A DNA stretch of 64,000 nt from NCBI GenBank assembly GCA_021841025.1, contig JAKBWA010000003.1, positions 1 to 64,000 on the forward strand. The letters run 5' to 3'. Shown piece after piece: positions 48,389 to 57,896 of the stretch; the first letter of the stretch is position 1; the number at the start of each line of letters is the position of its first letter. A model generated the notes under the pieces. It was not told the origin of the DNA, ran no database searches, and saw nothing but the letters and a program-made list of their open reading frames with translations. Origin of the DNA: Bacillota bacterium (GTDB taxonomy: Bacteria > Bacillota > Sulfobacillia > Sulfobacillales > Sulfobacillaceae). The position numbers and the translations under genes were made by a program.

Positions 48389-49624
48389 ATGCTGATAGTG
48401 CAGAAATATGGAGGCAGCTCTCTGGGTTCGGCGGACCATGTGAAAAATGTAGCGAGAAAAATCCAGCGAACGGTTGAGCAAGGTCATCAAGTCGTAGTGG
48501 TTGTATCGGCTATGGGCGATAACACGGACGATTTATTAGAATTGGCGACAAAATTGAGTGTAAATCCCTCGGCCAGGGAACTGGACCAATTATTATCCAC
48601 GGGGGAGACGCAGTCCAGTGCCCTTATGGCCATGACACTGGAACACTTTGGTGTCCCGGCAAAATCCTTTTCCGGGCGGCAGGCCGGGATCATCACCAGC
48701 TATGATTATGGCAAAGCGCGCATCGAACAGGTTGATCCCAGGGAATTGCGCAATGCGCTGGCGGTAGGAATCACTCCGGTGGTGGCAGGGTATCAAGGTG
48801 TGACAAGATCCGGGGACGTGGCAACGTTAGGCCGAGGGGGATCGGATTTAACGGCCATTGCGATCGCTAATGCGCTGGGGGCAGACCGGTGCGAAATTTA
48901 TTCAGATGTAGCCGGCGTCTACACGGCCGATCCCCGAATTATTCCCGCGGCTTCTCCTTTAGGGATGTTAAATTACGATGAGATGTTGGAATTGTCCAGT
49001 CAAGGAGCTCAGGTTTTGCAAACGCAAGCCGTGGAATTTGCCAGGGGGCAGCAGGTGCCGATCTATGCCCGGTCGACTTTCACGGATGAACCGGGAACCA
49101 TTATCCGGGAAGGGAAAAAAGAAAGTGTGGAGAAACCGCCAGTCACGGCTATTGCGTTAAATCGGCATATTGCCAAGGTTGGACTAATCGGTGTGCCAGA
49201 TGCGCCAGGCGTTGCGGCTTTGCTGTTCCAAGAGCTTGGTGAAAGCGGCATCAATGTGGAATTAATTATTCAGGCCTTGTCCCACAATCAATTAAATGAC
49301 ATTGCCTTCACCATTGAAGAGGACGACGTCGAAGCTGCTGAACCAATTGTCCAGCGGTGTTTGGAGAAATTGGGCGGAAATGCTTTGAGTATTGATACCC
49401 AAGTCGCCAAAGTTTCTGCTATTGGTTCCGGAATGCTGGGACGTCCTGGGGTAGCCGCACGCGTCTTTAAGGCTCTGGCCAATGGCCACATTAATATTCA
49501 GATGATTGGCACCTCGGAAATCAAGATTTCTTGCATTATTGACCGCGACGATGCAGAACGGGCCATGAGGCTCATTCATGAGGAATTTCATCTAGGCCAA
49601 TCTCAGGAAATGATAGAAGACTAG
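48389..49624 (+). CDS. lysC: Aspartate kinase
   Basis: MLIVQKYGGSSLGSADHVKNVARKI; two ACT-like C-terminal repeats. Confidence 0.95.
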   Translation: MLIVQKYGGSSLGSADHVKNVARKIQRTVEQGHQVVVVVSAMGDNTDDLLELATKLSVNPSARELDQLLSTGETQSSALMAMTLEHFGVPAKSFSGRQAGIITSYDYGKARIEQVDPRELRNALAVGITPVVAGYQGVTRSGDVATLGRGGSDLTAIAIANALGADRCEIYSDVAGVYTADPRIIPAASPLGMLNYDEMLELSSQGAQVLQTQAVEFARGQQVPIYARSTFTDEPGTIIREGKKESVEKPPVTAIALNRHIAKVGLIGVPDAPGVAALLFQELGESGINVELIIQALSHNQLNDIAFTIEEDDVEAAEPIVQRCLEKLGGNALSIDTQVAKVSAIGSGMLGRPGVAARVFKALANGHINIQMIGTSEIKISCIIDRDDAERAMRLIHEEFHLGQSQEMIED

Positions 49625-49784
49625 ACGAATCTGAGTGCTTCTTCTTTACCGAGCAGGGAGACGAGAGTCTGAAAAGAGGAAATGGGAAGCGCATTTTGGC
49701 CGGTCTGGTGTGATCATTCCCCAACTGGGAGCCTTAAGGTGCGCGTTTTTTTGAAGGAATGTCGGATTAAAGGAGTGATCACTC

Positions 49785-50201
49785 ACGAAAGTCATTTACC
49801 AGATTGTTTTGATTCTTCATGTGACATCCGCCTTGTTAGGATTTGTGGCAGCATTAGTATTGTCTATCATGGCATATCGCCACAGGCGGCAGCGGGAATT
49901 GCCCGATACATTCTGGAAGTATGAGGCCTATTTACAAATTAACACCTTGCTTTTGGCCGTATTTGGCACGACCTTGTATTTAATGGGCGGAAGGCCCAAA
50001 GTGGAGTGGCACCTTTTGTACGGCGCCATGGCATTGTTGACAGTTATGGCGCAGCGAGGACTGAGACCAGGGCGACAGTTGCGGCAAGTCCTCGCCGAAG
50101 ATTATGGTCGGTTTCATGAAGTCTGGATCTACTTTGGTTTGAATCTCTTTTTGTGGGCAATGTATGGGAGAGGATTGACAACAGGGTTCTTTGGCTTCTA
50201 A
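49785..50201 (+). CDS. Small 4-TM membrane protein; apparent ACG start
   Basis: (M)KVIYQIVLILHVTSALLGFVAALVLSIMAYRHRRQRE; AAAGGAG 9 nt before ACG 49785, in-frame TGA at 49776. Confidence 0.65.
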   Translation, partial: TKVIYQIVLILHVTSALLGFVAALVLSIMAYRHRRQRELPDTFWKYEAYLQINTLLLAVFGTTLYLMGGRPKVEWHLLYGAMALLTVMAQRGLRPGRQLRQVLAEDYGRFHEVWIYFGLNLFLWAMYGRGLTTGFFGF

Positions 50202-50236
50202 CAATAGGAAGACCTTTTGTCTTCGCGTGAGGGACT

Positions 50237-50269
50237 AGAGCATCTGGACCGGGGCCAGGGCTCTTTTTT
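50237..50269 (+). terminator. Terminator-like hairpin
   Basis: AGAGC-atCTGG...CCAGG-GCTCT then T6. Confidence 0.5.
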
Positions 50270-50477
50270 CTGTTGAAATGAACTACAGGAATAGGGAAAG
50301 GAATATTGTGCAAGCCAAGTGGTTTAAGACCCCCCGCCGTCGTATAATGGGGTCAGAACCTGCATCCAGCAGAACTGAGGCATACAGAATTTCCAGCGGC
50401 ATGGTGCGGCAAAAGTTTGGGGAGTTTCCGTCCTGCAGATTCGTTTGGTCAGGAGAAGAGAGGAGAGAGAAAGCAGT

Positions 50478-50885
50478 ATGGTATCCCTGCATGAACAAGT
50501 GGCAGCCTTGTCACAAGAGCATAGTGCTGTGGAAGACCGGCTGTTTCTTTTGTCGGATGCTTTGGAAGAACCGGATGATGGAGATGTTGAATGGCGCGAG
50601 GAAACTGCCGACGATGTGCTTCAGTATATGGCGGTGCATTTGCTTGAACACATGAAAACCGAAGAGGAAACGGTATTTCCCTATGGCACCAGGATAGGGC
50701 TGTCCAATTTAGTGATGGATTTAATGAATCAGCATGAAAAGTTGCGTCGTGATCTCTCTCGTCTGGTGGAAGATTTATCCCGAAACTGGTTGGGGACGAA
50801 GGACAGCGGCAAAGAATTTATTGCCTTGTTGCAGGATCATATTGCGCAAGAAGAAACGTCATTCTTTCCTCTCGTCGATGCTTGA
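50478..50885 (+). CDS. Hemerythrin-domain protein
   Basis: EQVAALSQEHSAVEDRL, HLLEHMKTEEETVFP, LMNQHEKLRRDL, LLQDHIAQEETSFFPLV: the H..HxxxE..H..HxxxE pattern. Confidence 0.85.
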   Translation: MVSLHEQVAALSQEHSAVEDRLFLLSDALEEPDDGDVEWREETADDVLQYMAVHLLEHMKTEEETVFPYGTRIGLSNLVMDLMNQHEKLRRDLSRLVEDLSRNWLGTKDSGKEFIALLQDHIAQEETSFFPLVDA

Positions 50886-51071
50886 TCAGGTATTTTAATC
50901 TATGCAAATTGTCTTAAGTCTCGAGCAATATAATGGGGCGGGATATTTGGAATTGCTGATATCTTAAAGATGTACTGGGCAAGAGCTTCCGAACAAATCC
51001 GGTGTGGAGAGTAGGCTCCGGAACTGTTTGTCCGCTCTTTTTTGATTCTGGCCTAAGAATGCTCTCAACCA

Positions 51072-52058
51072 TTATTGCGGTCCCAAACTTTGGGTCGGGA
51101 ATATATCAAAGCGATACGGAATTTCACCATCGGCCATCACACAACAAAATCTTCCGGCGTCTTTGGCCCGGTAAAGAGCGGTATCCGCAGCATGATACAA
51201 CGAATCCGGATCCGTGCCGTTCTGTGGATACCAGGCTATGCCTGCAGAAAATTTCACCTGATGTTCTTTGAGAAGCAATTCGGCGAGGGACTTAAGACGT
51301 TCGAGAAGAGGATGGATACTGGGAATATCGACAACCCACCAGGCAAATTCATCCCCACCGAGTCGGCCAAATGCGTCGCCGGTACGCCCCAGAGACTGCT
51401 GCAAGTGGCCAAAGGCGCGAAGCAGGTGATCACCATAAGGATGTCCGTTGGAATCGTTGATATCTTTAAAGCGGTCTAAATCCATTAACACGAAGGCAGC
51501 AGAGCTTAATTTGTGATCGATGTCCAGTGTTACCCGACTCCAAAATCCGCGGCGGTTAAAGAGCCCCGTCAGGGGATCGGTCAACGCAATGTCATTGAGC
51601 TGTCTAATTTGCGAATTTAACGCTACATCGTAGGTGTCGAGCGTGATTTTGACGTCGTTGATCCATCTCCGGCGCACTGTGAGCATCCGGGGCACTGGCG
51701 GATGAGAGGGAGCGTTTACTATGTCGTGATATGTAGAGAACAGCAAGTTGTACAACCCGACATACCAGGACGGAAAAACGTGGGCTCTGATGTGAGAAAA
51801 GCCGACGCGCCTTGCTGCATTGGCATTGCCCGTATCGCGGGGAGAACCGCAAAAAACCGGACGGTACGCTTCAAGATGAGATCGGAACCAGGTTTTGGGG
51901 TCGAGATCACTTGGGAGGACAGCACATATTTGTGAGTCCAGGATCGCCGTTTCGGCAGCCATGTCGCACCACCGGGAGAACATCAAATGAATTCCCTCCT
52001 GACAGGTTTGCCACTGGTGTTCGTCGTCATCCGTCCAAATCCACAAGAGGTCGACCAT
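51072..52058 (-). CDS. Diguanylate cyclase (GGDEF) with probable N-terminal globin-coupled sensor domain
   Basis: ALTDPLTGLFNRRGF, RLGGDEFAWW; N-terminal AARRVGFSHIRAHVFPSWYVGLYNLLFS resembles the proximal-His region of globin-coupled sensors. Confidence 0.85.
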   Translation of the reverse strand: MVDLLWIWTDDDEHQWQTCQEGIHLMFSRWCDMAAETAILDSQICAVLPSDLDPKTWFRSHLEAYRPVFCGSPRDTGNANAARRVGFSHIRAHVFPSWYVGLYNLLFSTYHDIVNAPSHPPVPRMLTVRRRWINDVKITLDTYDVALNSQIRQLNDIALTDPLTGLFNRRGFWSRVTLDIDHKLSSAAFVLMDLDRFKDINDSNGHPYGDHLLRAFGHLQQSLGRTGDAFGRLGGDEFAWWVVDIPSIHPLLERLKSLAELLLKEHQVKFSAGIAWYPQNGTDPDSLYHAADTALYRAKDAGRFCCVMADGEIPYRFDIFPTQSLGPQ

Positions 52059-52201
52059 AATCAGACATCCTTTCCGAAAGATGGAATACATATACTCTAA
52101 TATTCGGTTTTTTTTGGCAAAATCCTTCTACAGAGAGTAAAATTCGGAAATGGTGGATATCCATGGTGTTGGCTTAAGAAAAGCCAGAGTACTCTGTTTG
52201 T

Positions 52202-52438
52202 GTGCTCCATTCACAACTTTCTCATCGCGTTCGCAACGTTATTGCCAAAAAGACACAGTACCGGCGTGACTATCGCGGGGGCCAGACCCCAGAATTCTCG
52301 CTCTGGCAATCAGATCTCGAACCTATGGGAAAAGGTCTTAAAGCAAAAAGGTTCCAACGCGGGATGTGGTTCAAAAATTCTAAGAGAAGAGCTAGGCAAC
52401 TTGAGAACACCATCCATTTATTTCATCTTGAAGAATAA
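52202..52438 (+). CDS. Short basic hypothetical ORF of doubtful status
   Basis: 78-aa Arg/Lys-rich ORF, no recognised family, no clear SD. Confidence 0.2.
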   Translation: MLHSQLSHRVRNVIAKKTQYRRDYRGGQTPEFSLWQSDLEPMGKGLKAKRFQRGMWFKNSKRRARQLENTIHLFHLEE

Positions 52439-52508
52439 TCGGGCTTACCGGAACTTGTGAATTGTTCAGTGGGGAAGATCTCTCGGTGCGTGGATCGACC
52501 CCGTTGCT

Positions 52509-53676
52509 TTGCTTGCCTATGCCGTTCGCATTCTGCCTCACGGCGTGGGGATAGCCTGGATTTTATTAGCGTCAGATCTCCCCGGCCGTCATGATTTCTC
52601 GTTGGATAGGGCCTGTGATAGAGGATTTGGACAAGCGCCGGATATTTTCATTAGGGGCAATCTATTGCTCGCTGTCCCCGCTGTGATTTTGTTTGCTCTG
52701 GTGGATCTAGGGCATGACGTAATCCTGGTGTTTGTCATGATTGTGTTGCTGAGCTTATGCGGCGTTTTTCCCTATCTTGGGGCTAGCCTTCTTACAACCG
52801 AGATGGTTTCCCGTGAACATCTCCCCCAAGTTAAAGGACCTCAAGGGATCACCAGCGGTGCCGTTATGTTAGCGGGATCCCTCATTGGAGGAATAATTGT
52901 GACGATGACATCGGTGGCGGACGGATTCTCATTACGACCATTTCCTATTTGTGGTACGCCTTGTGGTCTATGACATGGCCGTCTTTAGAACAGGCGGATC
53001 GTCAGAGCAGACCTGTCGAGACGAGGAGATTAGCTTATTTTACCGAACTTCGCGAAGGGGTTCGGGTTGCCCGGACTAACCCGGTGGTGATGTTAGTGTT
53101 GAGCCTTGGGCATGAGCTGGGGCATTATTGGCGGCAGCTATTATGTTTTGTTAAGTTACGTAGGCGCGGGGGCTCTCAGCGCGAACGGCACAGGCATTGG
53201 GTTCTTTTATGCCTTAGACGGAGCCGGGTATATGACAGGAGGGGGCATTGCGGGCCGGTGGCTGGGGTCTCATGACAAGATGAGCCGGATCGCCATAATG
53301 GGAGCCTATGGGCGGCAAAGCCTATTCCTAGTCTTTTTTGCACGAAGTACTCAGTTAGATCCGGCGATTTTTTGGCTGCTGTTGATGCGTATTGCATCGG
53401 GAATCGTCGTGACCTTGGACCAGGTAATGCTCCAAGTGCATGTTCCCCAAGCGTATCAAGGGCGTATCATCGCCCTTCATGGCGGGTTATACGGTATTTT
53501 GATGCAGATTTCCTACCTTTTTGGAGGATGGGGAATTCGCACCTTTGGGGACGCCGGATTTCAGCACATTCTTAGCGGCTCTTTCCGGAATTGTTGGACT
53601 CTTGGTGGTCCTTACAACACGGAGAATGGGATTATTGCAAGGGGCCATCTCTAATAAAGTGGATCGTCACGCCTGA
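52509..53676 (+). pseudogene. MFS transporter broken by three apparent frameshifts
   Basis: TM-rich translation switches frame near 52915-52925, 53105 and 53555-53570, continuing to TGA 53674. Confidence 0.82.
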
Positions 53677-53767
53677 TCGTTGGCCAAAAAGACGGGAACG
53701 CGCGAGTCTTCCTCTCTTTTCCGTAATGTTCCCTGGCCTTAACCAAACGGGGTGGCAAAGGGGTTTT

Positions 53768-55123
53768 TCAAATAGATTTGTTGGGCAAAAGGGCTGGGAG
53801 GTTCCTAGCGTGCTGTGATGAGGGATTTAGGTCCCTTAAGGGAATTGCGTTCAAAGACGGAGCTCTGGTCCCGAATATCACGCTATGGCCCAATAGCTGC
53901 AATTCGCTGGGCATGAAGCTGCCCCCTTGCGAGCGGTGGCTGAGAACCTGGCCGGTTTTGGCATTCACATCCCACAATGTTCCTTGGCCGTCGCCGACCA
54001 AAAGTTGGCCGTGATAAAAGAGAGGGGCCTGCGTGATTTGTTGATGATTCAGATGATCTTTCCATATGACTTGGCCCGTGTCAGCCTTCAAGGCATAAAG
54101 GGATTTGGTGATAGGGCTGCCAAAATACAGGACACCTTTATGATAGGTGGGAATACCGGCCTCGTTGCTGGCGCGTCCACTGGCCGCATAAGGCAAAGGG
54201 CCTGTGCCCAGAGGCTTTTGCCAGATTATCTTCCCTGTGTTTTTGTTGAGATCGACTGCGTTAAACACATTGCCTGATGAGGTGCTTTTAACCGTTTCGG
54301 TGTAAATGTTGGATCCCACCACCAAAGGCGGACAGTCGTCTAAAGCGCCACTGACTCCCTGAAAGGGGGTTTTCCAGGCTATAGTCCACGTTTTGAGATT
54401 GACTGCGTAGAAGTCATAAGGATAAGCGCCGCCAAAATAGAGGGTATGACCCGAGATTGCCGGCGAAGCCATGCTCACATAGCTGGCAATGGGCATTTTC
54501 CGTATAATTCGGCCATTGTTAGCATTGAGTTCCAGTAGAGAGTCTGATCCTCCGACAGCGTATAACTGAGAGTGCCAGTAAACGGGCGTCGGCATATTTT
54601 CTCCCACCGTGTTGTCCTGCCAGAGAATCTGTCCCGTCGTGGCTGACAGCGCGATCACACTGCTAGCCTTTGTGCCCCTAATAGCCGAGTGATGGGGAAC
54701 AGGACGGGAAGGAAAAGTGCTGTTTCCGGTTCCAATAAACACTTGACCGCCGATAACCAGGGGTTTGGTCATGACTTGATTGTTTACGGGAGTCGTCCAG
54801 AGCACTTTGCCATTGACGGCATTGACGGCGATGACCATATAAGGATTGGTTACGGTACCGCCATAGACAATGCCTTGTACCACCACGGGATTCATCACGG
54901 CTCCGCCGGGATAAATCCAGGACGCTGACAGAGAAGGGGTTTTAGCCGAATGGGCGAAGTGGGCTTGATGCATACGGAACATGAGAGACGACGCCAAACC
55001 GAGCGTCGGGTTGACGACAGCGTTCTCGTTTGGCAACGGCCATGACAGGGTAGCTAATAACACCAGGGCGGCGGCGCTGTACCATGGCCACTTGATGCGT
55101 TGAACTCCGATTTGTATGCCCAT
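53768..55123 (-). CDS. Exported PQQ-like beta-propeller repeat protein
   Basis: Repeated VNAVNGKVLWTTPV / LSATTGQILWQDN / LKADTGQVIWKDH blades; N-terminal hydrophobic segment; AAAGGAGAGA upstream of ATG. Confidence 0.85.
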   Translation of the reverse strand: MGIQIGVQRIKWPWYSAAALVLLATLSWPLPNENAVVNPTLGLASSLMFRMHQAHFAHSAKTPSLSASWIYPGGAVMNPVVVQGIVYGGTVTNPYMVIAVNAVNGKVLWTTPVNNQVMTKPLVIGGQVFIGTGNSTFPSRPVPHHSAIRGTKASSVIALSATTGQILWQDNTVGENMPTPVYWHSQLYAVGGSDSLLELNANNGRIIRKMPIASYVSMASPAISGHTLYFGGAYPYDFYAVNLKTWTIAWKTPFQGVSGALDDCPPLVVGSNIYTETVKSTSSGNVFNAVDLNKNTGKIIWQKPLGTGPLPYAASGRASNEAGIPTYHKGVLYFGSPITKSLYALKADTGQVIWKDHLNHQQITQAPLFYHGQLLVGDGQGTLWDVNAKTGQVLSHRSQGGSFMPSELQLLGHSVIFGTRAPSLNAIPLRDLNPSSQHARNLPALLPNKSI

Positions 55124-55615
55124 AGAGAAGTCTCTCCTTTGATTGGCGAAATAATGTGGCGTATGAAGTCTATCAATGGAGGCTGAATCGTGACTGAAGG
55201 GGAACTTAAGGTTAACTGAAAACAGCACAAAAAAGGCCATAAGGTCTGGATACCCTGGTAGTCTGCGGTATGATGTGTCAGAAGGGGACATGAGAAAAAC
55301 GGCCGTTCGTTGGCTTTGCTGGGTGTCGTCATACCAAGACAGCCTTGACCCTAAGGGTAGGGGGTTTTAAGGTTGTGGGGAAAGAGGTGCCATCCGGATG
55401 TTTTGGGCAAATGGCCCAAAGACTTGAACCTAGAGCTGGCTTCAAAGGGATTCGAAAGAGCGCAGAGTCCGGTGCAGTGGGTATCTTGAGCCATATCTGT
55501 ATGGTTGCGCAAATATGATACATTACTAATAGCACGAGACACGTCAAGAATTACCTTGTCTGAGATCGGGAGGCGTTATTTTGCGCCTGGACACAAATAA
55601 GGAGTCGTCAATACT

Positions 55616-56662
55616 ATGGCACGATGGTTGGTTATCTTAGCAGGAGGACGCGGAGAGAGGTTCTGGCCGTTGTCACGGATGATGCACCCCAAACAGTTTT
55701 TAACCCTTATGGGTAATCACAGTATGATTCGAACGACCAGGGACAGGGTGCGTTCGATCATTGGACCGGAAAATACATGGGTCGTAACGGGACAAGACTA
55801 TGTCGAGAAAGTCCAAACCAATTTGCCTGATGTGCCGCCGTCTCACATTTTAGGTGAGCCCGTGGGACGAAACACGGCGCCCTCCATTACCTGGGCGGCG
55901 GCATCAATTTATCAAAGGGATAAAGATGCGGTAATATTAGTCTTGCCCTCTGATCACCTTATCAAATATCAGAAACGATTTCAGAAACTGGCCGAATTGG
56001 CCTTGGGGGCGGCTGAGGCGCGCCGGGGATTTTACACATTCGGCATTTTGCCCACTCACGCGGAAACGGGTTACGGTTATATTGAGCATGGAGCTGAAGT
56101 CGAACACGAGATTCTTCGTGTTAAGCGATTTGTCGAAAAACCGCCGATTGAAGAAGCTCAGTTTATGGTCGAATCTGGACGGTTTTTTTGGAATTCCGGA
56201 ATGTTTGCCTTCAGAGCCGATGAATATTTGTTGGCAGTGGAACGCTTCATTCCCGATTTGTGGGAGGGTATTAATGCTTTAATGCGTGAGCCAGACCGGG
56301 TAGAATTGATTTTTCCGGAACTGCCGCAGGTTTCAGTGGATCATGGCATTATGGAAAAGGCCAAAGATGTCTATGTATTGCCAGCCGATATCGGCTGGGA
56401 TGACGTGGGCACTTTTGCCGCTTTGGCCAGACATCTGCCTCGCAATGATGAGCAAAATGCTGCCCGCGGGCACGCGATTTTTGTGGACAGCCAAAACGTC
56501 ACGGCGATTACGGAAGGACCCGTCGTGTCGTTTATCGGCGTGAAAGATTTATTTGTGGTGGCCACCAAAGACGCCGTCCTCATTTTGTCTCCCGATCGCA
56601 GTCAAGACGTGCGTCAAGTAGTTCAAGCCCTTAAGGAAGGACAGCACGAGCATTTGTTGTAA
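55616..56662 (+). CDS. manC: Mannose-1-phosphate guanylyltransferase
   Basis: WLVILAGGRGERFWPLSRMMHPKQFL, LGEPVGRNTAPSI, VLPSDHLI. Confidence 0.93.
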   Translation: MARWLVILAGGRGERFWPLSRMMHPKQFLTLMGNHSMIRTTRDRVRSIIGPENTWVVTGQDYVEKVQTNLPDVPPSHILGEPVGRNTAPSITWAAASIYQRDKDAVILVLPSDHLIKYQKRFQKLAELALGAAEARRGFYTFGILPTHAETGYGYIEHGAEVEHEILRVKRFVEKPPIEEAQFMVESGRFFWNSGMFAFRADEYLLAVERFIPDLWEGINALMREPDRVELIFPELPQVSVDHGIMEKAKDVYVLPADIGWDDVGTFAALARHLPRNDEQNAARGHAIFVDSQNVTAITEGPVVSFIGVKDLFVVATKDAVLILSPDRSQDVRQVVQALKEGQHEHLL

Positions 56663-56750
56663 ACAGGCATTGTTTAGCTGTCTGTGGTCGACTGAAGAGA
56701 AGGGGAAAGGACCTTTTCGCGCATGCACACGAAAGGCAGGAACCAGGTCT

Positions 56751-57644
56751 ATGAGAACTATCAGGAAAGCCGTTATACCAGCAGCAGGGCTGGGCACACG
56801 CTTTTTGCCGGCAACCAAAGCGCAACCCAAAGAAATGATTTCTTTAATCGATAAACCGACGATCCAGTATATCGTTGAAGAGGCCGTGTCATCCGGTATT
56901 GATGATCTTCTGGTGGTCATTGGACGGGATAAAGGCAGCATTGAAGACCATTTTGACCGGGCTCCCGAATTAGAGGATTTTCTCCGCAGTCGGGGCAAGA
57001 CGGATTTGTTGGACGTGGTAATGAACGTTTCCCGGCTGGCGAATTTGCATTTTATCCGGCAGAAGGAGCCTTTAGGGCTAGGACATGCGGTGTTGGCGGC
57101 TCGCTATCATGTCGGCGAGGAACCCTTTGCCGTGTTGTTAGGGGATGATGTAATGCAGGCCAATCCCCCCGTTCTCAAGCAACTCATGGATTTTTGGCGC
57201 CCGGATCTTTCGGTGATCGCCGTTTCGCCAGTGAGTCCGGAAGAAGCCAACCGATATGGCATCGTTTATGGAGAATGGACATCCGAAGGAGCTTTTCAGG
57301 TTTCGCATCTTGTGGAAAAACCGCCGAAGTCCAAAACGCCGAGAGACCCTTTGGCGATCATGGGACGATATATTTTGTCCCCCTCCGTATTTTCTGTCTT
57401 GGACGACATTCCTCCCGGAGCAGGAGGAGAGATTCAGCTGACGGATGCGCTGGATGTTATGGCCCGCCAGGGACAGCTTCTCGCCGTGCCGTACCGGGGT
57501 AAACGCTTTGATGTCGGAGAAAAGTTCGGATTTATTAAAGCCACAATTGAGGCGGCCCTGGATCGGGATGATTTGCGAGATGACGTTATTGCTTACCTCA
57601 AGGACCTCATGGCGCAGTTGGAAATCGAAGATGCTTCGTTATAG
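56751..57644 (+). CDS. galU: UTP-glucose-1-phosphate uridylyltransferase
   Basis: IRKAVIPAAGLGTRFLPATKAQPKEMISLIDKPTIQYIVEEAV. Confidence 0.96.
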   Translation: MRTIRKAVIPAAGLGTRFLPATKAQPKEMISLIDKPTIQYIVEEAVSSGIDDLLVVIGRDKGSIEDHFDRAPELEDFLRSRGKTDLLDVVMNVSRLANLHFIRQKEPLGLGHAVLAARYHVGEEPFAVLLGDDVMQANPPVLKQLMDFWRPDLSVIAVSPVSPEEANRYGIVYGEWTSEGAFQVSHLVEKPPKSKTPRDPLAIMGRYILSPSVFSVLDDIPPGAGGEIQLTDALDVMARQGQLLAVPYRGKRFDVGEKFGFIKATIEAALDRDDLRDDVIAYLKDLMAQLEIEDASL

Positions 57645-57682
57645 CGTTCTAAAAGCCCTTTAAAGCATTGGCACACTAGTAT

Positions 57683-57720
57683 CGGCAGACTTGTTATCCC
57701 AAGTCTGCCGATGATTTTTT
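57683..57720 (+). terminator. Rho-independent terminator after galU
   Basis: CGGCAGACTT-GTTATCCC-AAGTCTGCCG then ATGATTTTTT. Confidence 0.8.
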
Positions 57721-57896
57721 GAGGCATACTCCTTTCACCACCTTGAGAAGTGTCTCAATTTTGGTTTGTTTTGCAGGCGCTGTCGAGAAGTTCCTTTCGG
57801 GGTACGTCAATAATTACCAAAAACTGGCACACTCGTTTTGGTATGGTTATGCGTGATTGAAGCCAAAGGCCATGCAAATGAGGAGTGTTCAAAGAT

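Noticed and set aside
57669-57840. Two copies of TGGCACACT upstream of spoIIE, resembling a sigma-54 -24 element
   Set aside because: No matching TTGC -12 element at the required spacing; treated as chance repeat.
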